From Adlercreutzia sp910585575 (GTDB lineage: Bacteria; Actinomycetota; Coriobacteriia; Coriobacteriales; Eggerthellaceae): DNA of 64,000 bases. A model generated the notes under the pieces. It worked only from the letters and a program-made list of their open reading frames with translations. It had not been told where the DNA came from and ran no database searches. Positions 45,840 through 54,970 of the stretch are shown one piece after another. The translations under genes and the position numbers were made by a program. The stretch lies in the NCBI RefSeq assembly GCF_951801035.1, contig NZ_CATOKT010000005.1. The stretch is one strand, 5' to 3'. Position 1 is the stretch's first letter; each line of letters starts with the position of its first letter.

Positions 45840-45935
45840 CCGTCGAAAGCAATCAGCCCGCACTTTCCTACCACGCTAAGACGTCTTCCAAATGATGCAT
45901 AACCGTCGAAAGCAATCAGCCGTCACTTCCCTACC
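45840..45935. repeat. ~32-bp direct repeat, two copies
   Basis: Near-identical copies at 45840-45871 and 45903-45935, both beginning CCGTCGAAAGCAATCAGCC and ending with a CACTTYCCTACC variant. The second copy includes the stop codon of the YhgE-like gene. It looks like a local duplication of the gene's 3' end. Confidence 0.75.
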
Positions 45936-48132
45936 CAATAAGCTTGGAAGACTCCACCTGCTCGACGTACCAGTTCATGAACTTTGCCAGGGGCTTGCGG
46001 AGCACCAGGCCCAGCAGGGCCGCCGGCACCAGGAACAAGGCCAACTCGCCCATCTGCACCCAGTAGTCATTGCCGTAGGTGCCCATCATAGCGGCGCGCA
46101 TGGCGTTCACCACGTGAGTGGCTGGCAGCCAGGGGCTCAGCGCCTGCACGAACCCCGGCAGCAGCTGCAACGGGAAGGAGCCGCCGCAGCCCGTCACCTG
46201 GATAATAAGCAGCAGCACGGCAATGGCCTTGCCCAGGTTGGCGAAGGAAAACACCAGGGCGTAGATAAGGAAGGTGAACACCAGGCCCGCGAACCAGAAG
46301 ACCCCCATGAACAGCCAGGGATGGGCCACCTGCACCTGCAAGAAGAACAGGTTGCCAAGGCCCATGAGCGTGGTCTGCGCCAGCGAGACGAGCGCCATGG
46401 CCCCGAAACGGCCCAGGAACAGCTGGCGGGGCTTCACGTTCACCAAGCCCGCCTCCTCGATCTCGCGCGAGGACACCGTGGGCTTCATCACTACAAGAAT
46501 GAGCAGGGCGCCGATGAACAGCGCCAAGGTGGTGTACAGCGGTGCCATGGCCGAACCGAAATTCTCCACGGGGAACACCGCGATGCGCTCGAGGCCCACG
46601 GGCGCCGAGAGCGCCTTGGACAGCACCGAGACGTCGGCGCTGAGCACGTCCTTGAGGGCATTGCGATCGCCGGCTGCCAGGGCCTTGTCGATGTCGGCGG
46701 CCATGCCCTTCAAGTTGTCGGCCACCTCCTGCAGCTTGTCGGCCGCGTTCTTCACCTTCTTGGCCGTGCCGCCCAGCGCCGTCGCCGCCGAGTCGGCCGA
46801 GGAGGAAAGCTGCGAGCTGACCTTCTTCAAGGTGCCCTGGATACCCTCGATCTTCTCGGACAGGTTGTTCGACTGCTCGACAAGCTTGTCGAGCGAGGGC
46901 TTGACGTTCGTGTCGAAATCGCTCTTGATCTCGCGGATGGCCGCCTTGGCCTCCTTAGCACGCTGCAGCGCCGCATCGCGATCGGCCTTGATGGCGGTAT
47001 CGCCCTTCTCCAGCTTGTCGGCCGCCGAGCGCAAGTTCTTAGCCATAGAGTCCGACAACGTAGCCACGCTGTTCAGGCGCTCGACCACCGCCGTCACGCT
47101 GGGCTGCACCTCGGAGGGCAGCTTGTCGCCGAGGGCCTCGAGGCTTTGGGCCAGCTGACGGTAGCGATCGGTTTGGGCCTCCACCACCTTGGCCTGGCTG
47201 CGCAGATCCTGCACCGTGGCAGCGGTGTCCGAGGAGGCGGTGGCGAAGAGGGTCGATATCTTGTCGGCGGCGTTGTCGAAGCCGGACTGGCTCTTTTCCA
47301 GGGCGTCGGAAAGCCCTTGGGTGGAGCTTTTCATGTTGCTGATGGACGAAGGCACGGACGCCGCGCCTTCGGCCGCCGCATCAAGGGTGGCGTCGGCCGC
47401 CTCCATGGCGTTGCCGGCCAGCGCCCCCGAGTCGGTGGCCAGGTTCTCGCAAGCCTGCGCCAGGTTGCTGTAAAGGCCCAGCACCTTCGCCGCATCCTCC
47501 ACCGATTTCGCTACGGTGCGCACATGGTCGGCCAGCTGGGCAATGCGCCCGTCCCAGTTGTCGTCTTCGGCGTAGGTGGAAAACGCCTCGGCCAAGCCAA
47601 GGGACACCTCGCTCAGCGTTTCGGCAAAAACGGAGTTCACCTGGTAAGACACCGAATCGGCGCCCTTGTCGGTAATCTTGGGGGCAATGGCGCTCTTCTT
47701 CTCGTTGGCGTAGTACACAATGTCGGCGTGCTCCACGTCGGCCGAGTAGAAGGTGAGCATGTCGCGGCTGAAGTCCTTCGGAATGACCACGGCGGCGTAG
47801 TAGCGTCCCGATTTCGCCCCGTCGATGGCGTCCTCTTCGTCGGTGAAGATCCAGTCGATTTGGTCGTTGGCCCGCAAGGCCGACACCACTTGCTCGCCCA
47901 CATTGATCTTGATGGGCACCAGATCGCTTTGGTAGCCCTCGTCGGTATTGGCCACGGCCACGGTCAAGTTGCCCGTGTTATCGAACACGTTCCAGCAGGC
48001 AATAATGTTGTACCAGGCGAAAATAGACGGCATGACCACCAGGCCCACGGTGATGATAATGCTCATGACATTGGCGAAGAGACGCTTCGCATCGTTGCGG
48101 AACAGGCGGAAGATGTTACCCACGGCGCTCAC
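45931..48132 (-). CDS. YhgE/Pip-type membrane protein (second of a tandem pair)
   Basis: About 733 aa from the GTG at 48132 (GAGGG just upstream, overlapping the previous gene's end by 17 bases). An ATG at 48264 would add 44 very basic residues lying within the upstream gene and is less likely. Architecture is that of YhgE/Pip (phage-infection protein) relatives: one N-terminal helix (IIITVGLVVMPSIFAWYNI), a large extracytoplasmic region with long Ala/Lys/Asp/Ser-rich coiled-coil stretches, then about five membrane helices at the C-terminus (ABC-2-permease-like). The conserved NTDEGYQSD and YYAAVVIPKDFS motifs are present. Family roles include phage receptor and type VII secretion-like functions; the role here is unknown. 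Confidence 0.85.
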   Translation of the reverse strand: MSAVGNIFRLFRNDAKRLFANVMSIIITVGLVVMPSIFAWYNIIACWNVFDNTGNLTVAVANTDEGYQSDLVPIKINVGEQVVSALRANDQIDWIFTDEEDAIDGAKSGRYYAAVVIPKDFSRDMLTFYSADVEHADIVYYANEKKSAIAPKITDKGADSVSYQVNSVFAETLSEVSLGLAEAFSTYAEDDNWDGRIAQLADHVRTVAKSVEDAAKVLGLYSNLAQACENLATDSGALAGNAMEAADATLDAAAEGAASVPSSISNMKSSTQGLSDALEKSQSGFDNAADKISTLFATASSDTAATVQDLRSQAKVVEAQTDRYRQLAQSLEALGDKLPSEVQPSVTAVVERLNSVATLSDSMAKNLRSAADKLEKGDTAIKADRDAALQRAKEAKAAIREIKSDFDTNVKPSLDKLVEQSNNLSEKIEGIQGTLKKVSSQLSSSADSAATALGGTAKKVKNAADKLQEVADNLKGMAADIDKALAAGDRNALKDVLSADVSVLSKALSAPVGLERIAVFPVENFGSAMAPLYTTLALFIGALLILVVMKPTVSSREIEEAGLVNVKPRQLFLGRFGAMALVSLAQTTLMGLGNLFFLQVQVAHPWLFMGVFWFAGLVFTFLIYALVFSFANLGKAIAVLLLIIQVTGCGGSFPLQLLPGFVQALSPWLPATHVVNAMRAAMMGTYGNDYWVQMGELALFLVPAALLGLVLRKPLAKFMNWYVEQVESSKLIG

Positions 48133-50806
48133 CGCCCTCAGGCTTCTGCGCCACACCCGGCCCGTCGACGCTCGCCTCGCCGCCTTCGCTTTCCGCGCCC
48201 GCGGTCGCGTGCGCTGAGCGCTGCGCAGCCCGCACGGCCGCCTCGGTGGTCGAGGTTTCGGCATGCTTCATCATGGTGCGCGCATCGTAAATTTCCAGCA
48301 GCGTGGCCTCGGGAATATCCTCCAGGCGCCGCTGACGCTCGAAGCTGTAGCGCATGCTCTCGACCACCACCAGCGCCACGAAAATGGCCACAAGCCACAG
48401 CAACGCGAAGGTGAGGATCCAGATTTTCTCGGCCGGCGTGAGCGCGAACACCAGGGCAATGGCCACGGGCACCGCAATGCCGAGCACCAGGGCCGTGCGC
48501 ATAATGCGCGGGTACCAACGGGTGAACCGCTCGTAGCGCCGATCCAGCTCGGCCCGGTAGGCGTTTTTGTCGGAGAGCACGCTGAGAATCTGGGAGATGC
48601 GATAGGGTCGCACGGGAATCTGCACGTCCTCGCCGTTGAAAATGCCGCCCTCGCGCACCTGGCGCGCCACCATGAGGTTCACGTTCGCCATAAGCGGCCG
48701 CACCAGCAGGCCGAACGCCATGCCGATCACCAAAAAGAGCCCGAGCACCATCAAATCGGTGGCGAACTGGTTGCCGTAGAACCCGCATATGGCCTCGCGC
48801 ATGGAGCCGATGCCGTAGGTAAACGGGAAGAAGGGATAGATGGCCTGGAAGAACGGCGAGGTCATCTCGATGGGATACAGTCCCGTGGCACCCGGAATCT
48901 GGGCGAACACAAGCACGATGCAGATGCCCTTGCCAATGTGCTGCAGGGTTACCGAGAGCGAGTAGATAATGGACAGGTACGCCAGCGACGCCAAGGCAGC
49001 CGCTACGAAGAGCGCCGGCGGATTCGCCGCCTGAACGCCCAGGAAGAGCACGCCAGCACAGCACACCACCGCCTGGATGACGGCCATAACCGCCAGGAAC
49101 AGGAACCGGCCCCAATAGCGCTGCCCCAACGTGAGGTTGGGAATGCCCTCGCTGTCCACCTCTTGCCGCATGATGACCAGCAGCATGAAGGCGCCGATCC
49201 AGAACGTCAAGTTCATGAACAGGGGCGCCATGGCGCTGCCATAGGCATTCAGCGGGTAGAGCTGCTCGGTGACCACTTCGGTAGGAGACGCCATGAAGCT
49301 GGCAATTTTCTCGGGGTCGAGGCCGCCGCTTTCGATAAGCTTCGCCAGCGCCCCCGACTCGCCGAAGGCCATGACGTCGGTGTGCACTTTCTCGAGCTCG
49401 CTTTGCAGGGAGGCGAAAAGGCTGTCCGTCTGATCGACCGTCTTGTCGGCCGTATCCAGGGTCTCATCGAGCTGATCGAGCACGGCGGTGGTTTGGTCGA
49501 TGACGAGCAGCTGGCTGTCGAGGGAATGCTGCAGCGAATCGGAAGCGCGCCCGAGGGCGTCAAGGGCCTCGTTCACGGCGGGCACCGTGGTGCCGAAGAG
49601 CACCGTGGCGTAATCGCTGGCCCCGCCCGTGGCCTGCAGCACCGCGCTGTCGACGGCGGCGGTGGCTTCGGAAAGAGCCTTAGTGGAGGCAAGCGTGCGC
49701 TCGTTTAAGTTCTTGAGGGTATCGAGGGTCGTTTGGGCTGTGGTCGTGCGCTCGTCAAGGGTAGAGGCCGCGTCCTCGATACTCTTGCGCACGGCGCTGT
49801 CGGCGGGAAGGTTGGCGGCCAGCTGGCGCATCGACGCGGCCAGAGCGGTGCCCTCGTCGACCGTTGTCTGCCCCTGAGTCAGCGCCGCCTGAATAGACCC
49901 CTGGGCCTCCCCCGTGGTTCCCATGAGCGAAGCCGCAGCGGCATCGGCTTTCGACGAGGCGGTAGTGGCCGCCTCCAAGCCCTTCTGCACCGCTGGCAGC
50001 GCCGCGGCGGAAAACTCGGTGAGCCTTGATTGCAGCGCCGTGCTCTGCGAGGCCACGGAGCCCAAGCCTTCCTGCACCTTCTCCACCGCGCTCTTGGCGT
50101 TTTTCAGCGAGGAGCGGGCAGTTTCGGACTTCTTCTTGGCCTTGGCCGTGGTCTTATCGACCTTCTCCAGGGACGTGCGCACGTCGCCCAGCGTGGTAAG
50201 CGACTGCTCGATTTTCTGCGCCGCCCGCGAGCGGGTTTCCCGCGCTGACTCCTCGGAATCGGTGACCGTCTTGTCGATGGTCTTCACCGCCACATCGGTC
50301 ACCGTTGAGACGAAGGTGGAGTTGATGGTCTCATCGAGCGTGCTGGCCCCGGTGTCGGTGATCTTCGGTGCCACCGGGCCCGCCTTCTCGTTCACGTAGT
50401 ACTGCAGCTGGGGCTGGGTGAAATCGCCCGTGGTGAGCGTCAGCAAGTTGGCAGTGAAGTTCTCGGGGATGACGAAGGCCGCGTAGGCGCGTCCCGACTG
50501 CACCTCGTTCATGGCCTCGTCGTAGTCCATGAATGTCCAGTCCAGCTGCTTGTTCTCGTGCAGCTCGTCCACGATGCGGTCGCCCACGTTCAACTCGCCC
50601 GTTAAATCCGAGGAACCGCCCTTGTCCTGGTTGACCACGCATACCTGCAAAGCCCCGGTGTTTTCGTAGGGGTTCCAAAATCCCACCACGTTGTACCAGG
50701 TGTACACCGAGGGCAAAATGAGCAGCGCGAAATACACCACCAGCGCCGGCGGCGTTTTCAGCAAGCGAAAAATATCGCGCTTCAAAATGCGCAGGACATT
50801 GAGCAC
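48116..50806 (-). CDS. YhgE/Pip-type membrane protein (first of a tandem pair)
   Basis: 896 aa from ATG 50806. Same plan as its neighbour: an N-terminal helix (LVVYFALLILPSVYTWYNVV), the VVNQDKGGSSD and AYAAFVIPENFT motifs, a long extracellular coiled-coil region rich in Lys/Ala/Ser/Thr (~200-480), and C-terminal membrane helices from ~530 (MNLTFWIGAFMLLVI onward). Unlike its partner it carries an extra ~200-residue C-terminal part with two more helices (~800-840) and an acidic/basic cytoplasmic tail. It is probably co-translated with the downstream paralogue (stop 48116, next start 48132). The pair may work as a heteromeric exporter-like complex; this is inference. Confidence 0.87.
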   Translation of the reverse strand: MLNVLRILKRDIFRLLKTPPALVVYFALLILPSVYTWYNVVGFWNPYENTGALQVCVVNQDKGGSSDLTGELNVGDRIVDELHENKQLDWTFMDYDEAMNEVQSGRAYAAFVIPENFTANLLTLTTGDFTQPQLQYYVNEKAGPVAPKITDTGASTLDETINSTFVSTVTDVAVKTIDKTVTDSEESARETRSRAAQKIEQSLTTLGDVRTSLEKVDKTTAKAKKKSETARSSLKNAKSAVEKVQEGLGSVASQSTALQSRLTEFSAAALPAVQKGLEAATTASSKADAAAASLMGTTGEAQGSIQAALTQGQTTVDEGTALAASMRQLAANLPADSAVRKSIEDAASTLDERTTTAQTTLDTLKNLNERTLASTKALSEATAAVDSAVLQATGGASDYATVLFGTTVPAVNEALDALGRASDSLQHSLDSQLLVIDQTTAVLDQLDETLDTADKTVDQTDSLFASLQSELEKVHTDVMAFGESGALAKLIESGGLDPEKIASFMASPTEVVTEQLYPLNAYGSAMAPLFMNLTFWIGAFMLLVIMRQEVDSEGIPNLTLGQRYWGRFLFLAVMAVIQAVVCCAGVLFLGVQAANPPALFVAAALASLAYLSIIYSLSVTLQHIGKGICIVLVFAQIPGATGLYPIEMTSPFFQAIYPFFPFTYGIGSMREAICGFYGNQFATDLMVLGLFLVIGMAFGLLVRPLMANVNLMVARQVREGGIFNGEDVQIPVRPYRISQILSVLSDKNAYRAELDRRYERFTRWYPRIMRTALVLGIAVPVAIALVFALTPAEKIWILTFALLWLVAIFVALVVVESMRYSFERQRRLEDIPEATLLEIYDARTMMKHAETSTTEAAVRAAQRSAHATAGAESEGGEASVDGPGVAQKPEGGERRG

Positions 50807-50898
50807 AGCGCAAACCTCTTAGTTCGTAAAAGCCAATAACGCAGCTTCGACCTGCGCCTTGGGAACGCAAACGCACCGACGAGGGACAGCAGTATCGA

Positions 50899-50938
50899 AG
50901 TATAAAGGTCATGATACCGCAACCAGAAAACCCGCCAA
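50899..50938 (-). promoter_or_regulatory. Possible promoter of the YhgE/Pip pair
   Basis: On the minus strand TTGGCG (50933-50938) and TATCAT (50911-50916) are 16 bases apart; a second -10-like TATACT lies at 50899-50904. Located ~100 bases upstream of the ATG at 50806. Weak evidence. Confidence 0.35.
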
Positions 50939-50973
50939 TCCCCTGTTAACGAACCGTGCCTTTCCGTCAACGA

Positions 50974-51007
50974 AAAAGCGGCGGCCCCTTTCGGAGTCGC
51001 CGCTTTT
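50974..51007 (-). terminator. Terminator of the hydrogenase operon
   Basis: AAAAGCGGCG/CGCCGCTTTT arms (50974-50983 and 50998-51007), with a run of five T on the minus strand, 28 bases after the hyaC stop. The structure reads the same on both strands. It separates hyaABC from the YhgE pair and hyaD, so these are distinct transcripts. Confidence 0.85.
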
Positions 51008-51035
51008 GCCTGCTTGCGAAAGCTTGGATGCGGTT

Positions 51036-51722
51036 CTAGTGAACGTCGCGATCCTCGCCAACGATGTTGTGCAGATCGGGATCGTACACCAGGCCGCCAT
51101 GCTCCTTGTGAGCGAACATGAGCTTGGTGGGCTCGAAGCCCTCCACGTTGGCCAGGTACACATGGATGAACATGAAGCAGATGAACACGTACATCATGAA
51201 GTAGTGGATGATGCGCATGGACATCAAGCCGCCCACCAGGTTGGTGGTTGCCAGGAAGCACGGCACGTTCATGGTCACGCCCCACAGGCACAGGCCCGTC
51301 CAGAACATGATCAGGATCAGGATGGGGATGAGCAGGTAGGAAATCTTCTGCGGCACGCCCAGCTTGGCACCCAGCGGATGCTCCTTCTTCAGGAACAGGT
51401 AGTAGGTGATCCAAGCGCCGGCCTGATGGCGGTTGTCCTTCTGGGGCAGCCAGGTCTTGAAGTCGGTAACCTGCTGACGGGTACCGCCCGTGGGAGCCGA
51501 CTTCACGAAGAAGGCCATGACCACGCGGACCACGCAGTTGATGAACAGCACGAAGCCGAAGAAGATGTGGCAGCCGCGGGCAATGCCCATGAGGAACGGC
51601 AGGAACGGGAAGTGGATCAGGAAGCCCGACAGGATAAGCACCACCATGGCGATGAGGTTGATCCAGTGGGTGATCACGAACGGAAGCGGATGAGCCTCCT
51701 TGTAGTGTGCGAGATGAGCCAT
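51036..51722 (-). CDS. hyaC: Hydrogenase b-type cytochrome subunit
   Basis: 228 aa, four membrane helices, in the HyaC/cytochrome b561-like family that passes electrons from the hydrogenase small subunit to the quinone pool. Likely haem ligands are His residues in the first helix (FVITHWINLIAMV), in ARGCHIFFGFVLF, and in the last helix pair (RIIHYFMMYVF, FIHVYLANVEG). It starts one base after the hyaB stop with a GGGGGTGA ribosome site inside hyaB, so it is coupled. It is the last gene before the terminator. Confidence 0.92.
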   Translation of the reverse strand: MAHLAHYKEAHPLPFVITHWINLIAMVVLILSGFLIHFPFLPFLMGIARGCHIFFGFVLFINCVVRVVMAFFVKSAPTGGTRQQVTDFKTWLPQKDNRHQAGAWITYYLFLKKEHPLGAKLGVPQKISYLLIPILILIMFWTGLCLWGVTMNVPCFLATTNLVGGLMSMRIIHYFMMYVFICFMFIHVYLANVEGFEPTKLMFAHKEHGGLVYDPDLHNIVGEDRDVH

Positions 51723-51723
51723 C

Positions 51724-53397
51724 TTACTTCACCCCCCAAGGGCTGGTGACGGTCTCGAAGCTCTTACCGGTGCCACGCTCGGTGACATGCACGGCGCAAG
51801 CGGTGCAGGGGTCGAAGCTGTGGACCGTGCGCAGGGCGTTGATGGGCTTCTCGATGTCGGCCACCGGGATGCCGATCAGGGCCTGCTCCAGCGGGCCATG
51901 GACGCCCTCGGCGTTCATGGGAGCCAGGTTCCACGTCGACGGGATGATGATCTGGTAGCCCTCGATCTTGCCGTCCACCACTTTCTCGGAGTGGTAGAGA
52001 GCGCCACGGGGGGCCTCCCAGAAACCGGTGCCCTCGCCGGTAAGGCGCTCGGGCTCGCGGAAGTACTCGGAGTCGCCGCCCTTGATGGCCTCGGCCAGCT
52101 CGTTGACCCACTCGACCATAAGATCGGCCACGTACATGGTCTCCACCTGACGGATGGCCGTACGGCCCAGGGTGGACTGGAAGGCGGACAGATCGCCCGG
52201 CTGAGCGCCGAGGATGCCCAGCACCGCGTCCACGTTCTCCTTGATGAAGGGAACGCCGCGCACGTAGGCAGCGAAGATACGGGCCATGGAACCGGCCTCC
52301 ATGGGCTTGCCGTCGTAGGCGGGGCACTTGACCCAGCTGTAGCGGTCGTCCACGTTGTAGTCGGTGTAGTCGGCATCGGTGATGAAGTACGGCGAGGTGT
52401 AGGTCTCGTCGCCCTTGTACCAGGAGTGACCCATGTACTCGGTGATGAGGTGCTCCTCCACGTCGGACACGCCGAACTGCTCGTCGAGCACGCCCATGGG
52501 CAGGTAGCGGTTCTTCATCTGCTCGATGTAGTTGTCGCCGTAGGGCCAGCCGTTGCCCTCGAACACGCCCCAGGCAATGTAGCGGCCGCAGCCCTTGCCC
52601 CAGGTAAGGGCGTCAGCATAGGGGCCAGCCAGAGCGACGGTGTCGGACAGGATGGTATCATTCACCCAGTCGCGCACCTCGGTGGCCATGGCCAGCAGGT
52701 CGTCCAGCTTGGACTCGGTGGGCACCCACATGTTGCCGCCGGGGATGGAGGTCATGATGTGGGGCATCTTGCCGCCCAGCAGAGCGGACATCTGAGAGGC
52801 GCGAGCCTGCATCTTCAGGGCCTCCAGGTAATGGGAGGTGAGGATGAGGTCGAGCTCGGGGGTGAGCTTGTAGGCCTCGCCGTTGTCGGCGTCGAACCAG
52901 TTGCCCGAGAAGATGGACAGCTGGCCGTTGGCCGCGAAGGCCGCCAGCTTGTCATAGAGCTGGTAGAGGTCGGAGTGCAGGGCCAGGTTGTTCTCCTGGG
53001 CCACCGCGTAGGCCTCGGCCACGTTGGCATTCAGGGCGTTCAGCGGGTTGACGTAGTCCAGAGCCGCCAGGTTGTACAGCCACAGGATGTTGCTGTGCAG
53101 GAACTGCGCACCCTCCAGCAGGTTGCGGATGATGCGAGCATTGTTGGAAATGGTGATGCCGTAGGCCTTGTCGCCGGCGATGGACGAAGCGTGGGCGTGA
53201 GAAATGGGGCACACGCCGCAGATACGCTCGACGATCTGGGCGGCATCCTCGGGGGTACGGCCCTGGACCACCAGCTCCATGCCACGGAAGCAGCCGCCGG
53301 AGACCCAAGCGTCAGCTACGACGCCGTTGTCCACCTCCATCTCCACGCGAAGATGACCCTCGATACGGGTAATGGGATCAATAACAGAACGTGTCAA
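51724..53397 (-). CDS. hyaB: [NiFe]-hydrogenase large subunit
   Basis: 557 aa catalytic subunit that oxidises H2 outside the membrane. The N-terminal nickel-binding motif is ERICGVCPISHAHAS; the C-terminal one is FDPCTACAVH. A 20-residue extension after that His is the peptide removed by the HyaD-type protease. The start is a TTG at 53397, but a strong GGGAGGTGAG site lies eight bases upstream and the protein begins MTRSVIDPITRIEGHLRVE, exactly where the family begins, so I accept it. The TTG sits 17 bases after the hyaA stop. Likely a membrane-bound respiratory uptake hydrogenase of group 1; a coriobacterial 1i-type is plausible but needs classification. Confidence 0.96.
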   Translation of the reverse strand: MTRSVIDPITRIEGHLRVEMEVDNGVVADAWVSGGCFRGMELVVQGRTPEDAAQIVERICGVCPISHAHASSIAGDKAYGITISNNARIIRNLLEGAQFLHSNILWLYNLAALDYVNPLNALNANVAEAYAVAQENNLALHSDLYQLYDKLAAFAANGQLSIFSGNWFDADNGEAYKLTPELDLILTSHYLEALKMQARASQMSALLGGKMPHIMTSIPGGNMWVPTESKLDDLLAMATEVRDWVNDTILSDTVALAGPYADALTWGKGCGRYIAWGVFEGNGWPYGDNYIEQMKNRYLPMGVLDEQFGVSDVEEHLITEYMGHSWYKGDETYTSPYFITDADYTDYNVDDRYSWVKCPAYDGKPMEAGSMARIFAAYVRGVPFIKENVDAVLGILGAQPGDLSAFQSTLGRTAIRQVETMYVADLMVEWVNELAEAIKGGDSEYFREPERLTGEGTGFWEAPRGALYHSEKVVDGKIEGYQIIIPSTWNLAPMNAEGVHGPLEQALIGIPVADIEKPINALRTVHSFDPCTACAVHVTERGTGKSFETVTSPWGVK

Positions 53398-53413
53398 GTC
53401 AGCTCACCTCCCT

Positions 53414-54691
53414 CTAGTTCTTCTTGCGGGGATCGGCGTTCTTGTGAACGAGATCCTCGGACTCGACGGGACCGCCCTTGACCGGGTCGGCGTAGGTGCC
53501 GATCTCCTGCTCAGGATGCTTGGAGTCCCACTTGCGGATCTTCTCGAAGGGCGCGCCGCCATCCATGCGGCCGGAGATCTTCATGCCAAAGCCGTGCACC
53601 ACAAGGCACGCCGCCAAAATGCCGGTAACAGCCACGGCGATGGTGGTGGGCTGGACCTCGAAGTTGCCGATGCGCAGGTTGCGCATGCGCTTGTAGAAGG
53701 GGGTGTTCACTTCCACCCAGTTGTCGCCCGGATCGCTCGGCTTAGCCTCGCAGCAGCCGATGCAGGGGGCACCGGACTGCACGCACCAGCTGCGGCGGTC
53801 GTTCCACAGGGTGACGCCGCACTGGGAGCGGGTCTGAGGGCCCTTGCAGCCCAGGGGATACAGGCAGTAGCCCATTTCCTCTTCCTTCGAGCCGAACTCG
53901 TAGACGAATTCGCCGTTCTCGAAGTGACCGCGACGCTCGCAGTTGTCATGGATGGTCTGGTTGAACAGGTCGCCCGGCATGTTGAACTCGTTCAAGCGGT
54001 TCAGCAGCAGGTCCATGTCCTTCAGGACCACGACGTCCACCAGCACCGACATGACCCACTCAGGGTTCACCGGGCAGCCGGGAACGTTGACGACCGGCGT
54101 GGTCACGCCGACCTTCTCCAGGTACTGCTGCACGCCCAGGGCCTGAGCCGGGTTGGGATGAGCAGCCATCCAGCCGCCGTTGACGGCGCAGGAGCCGACA
54201 GCCACGACAGCGTTGGCGCTCTCGGCGGCCTCGACCAGAGCAGTGATGCCCGTCTCGCCAGCCACGCGCAAGGCGTTGCCGTCGAAGGCCTCGAGCACGG
54301 CACCCTCGTAAATAAGGATGTAGTTGCCCGCAGCAATCGTCTGGGCCTTAGCTTCCTCCACGGAATGGCCGGCAGCGGCAGACAGGGTCTCCGAGTAGTT
54401 CAGGGAGATCAAGTCAAGCACCACCGATGCAACGTCCGGGGTCTCCACCTGAGCGAAAGACTCCGTGCAACCGGTGCAGGAAGCACCCTCGATCCAGATG
54501 ACCGGATACAGGTTGCCCGACGTCGCGCCGATAACAGACTCCTCGAGCGCTTGCGCCACGCGCGGCACGGCCAGCTGGGACAGACCAGCGGCAGCGGCGA
54601 TGCCGGCGCACAGCTTCATGAAGCTGCGGCGGGACACGCCACGCGAAGACAAGATGCTGTCGAACTCTGACATCGTTGCCTGATTTTCCAT
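53414..54691 (-). CDS. hyaA: [NiFe]-hydrogenase small subunit (Tat-exported)
   Basis: 425 aa. A twin-arginine signal (SRRSFMKLCAGIAAAAGL, RR at 21-22) exports the folded heterodimer. Iron-sulfur ligands: proximal cluster in GASCTGCTESF, GSCAVNGG and VPGCPVNPEW; then HDNCERR, GYCLYPLGCKGP and the WCVQSGAPCIGCCE block for the other two clusters. The proximal motif is the plain CTGC, not the CTCC of oxygen-tolerant enzymes, so it is probably oxygen-sensitive. A C-terminal helix (IAVAVTGILAACLVVHGFGM) anchors it to the membrane next to HyaC. It starts at ATG 54691 behind GAGGAGG and is first in hyaABC. Confidence 0.96.
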   Translation of the reverse strand: MENQATMSEFDSILSSRGVSRRSFMKLCAGIAAAAGLSQLAVPRVAQALEESVIGATSGNLYPVIWIEGASCTGCTESFAQVETPDVASVVLDLISLNYSETLSAAAGHSVEEAKAQTIAAGNYILIYEGAVLEAFDGNALRVAGETGITALVEAAESANAVVAVGSCAVNGGWMAAHPNPAQALGVQQYLEKVGVTTPVVNVPGCPVNPEWVMSVLVDVVVLKDMDLLLNRLNEFNMPGDLFNQTIHDNCERRGHFENGEFVYEFGSKEEEMGYCLYPLGCKGPQTRSQCGVTLWNDRRSWCVQSGAPCIGCCEAKPSDPGDNWVEVNTPFYKRMRNLRIGNFEVQPTTIAVAVTGILAACLVVHGFGMKISGRMDGGAPFEKIRKWDSKHPEQEIGTYADPVKGGPVESEDLVHKNADPRKKN

Positions 54692-54970
54692 GCGTACACC
54701 TCCTCATAGGTGTTCTCGTCTCTCTTACATGCAGGAATCAGATTAGCCTCACCTTCACCACAACCCGTTCATAAAGCGTACAAAAAAGCGAAATACTTCC
54801 CCCAACGGTTCGAAAATGTTACGCGCTTATAGGCTGGTAACAAGGCTGTCGCCTGCGCCGATATACGCTGACGGTCGCTTACGGGTCAAACTCCCGTTTT
54901 CGCGGGGGCCGTCTCGGAAAAGCGGTATTATGGATGGCTATCAACAACCCCGTCGCAAGGAATTTCCACC

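Noticed and set aside
45931..48264. Longer start (ATG 48264) for the second YhgE/Pip gene
   Set aside because: The added 44 residues are extremely Arg/Pro/Ala-rich and lie inside the upstream paralogue; GTG 48132 has a ribosome site and fits the family start.
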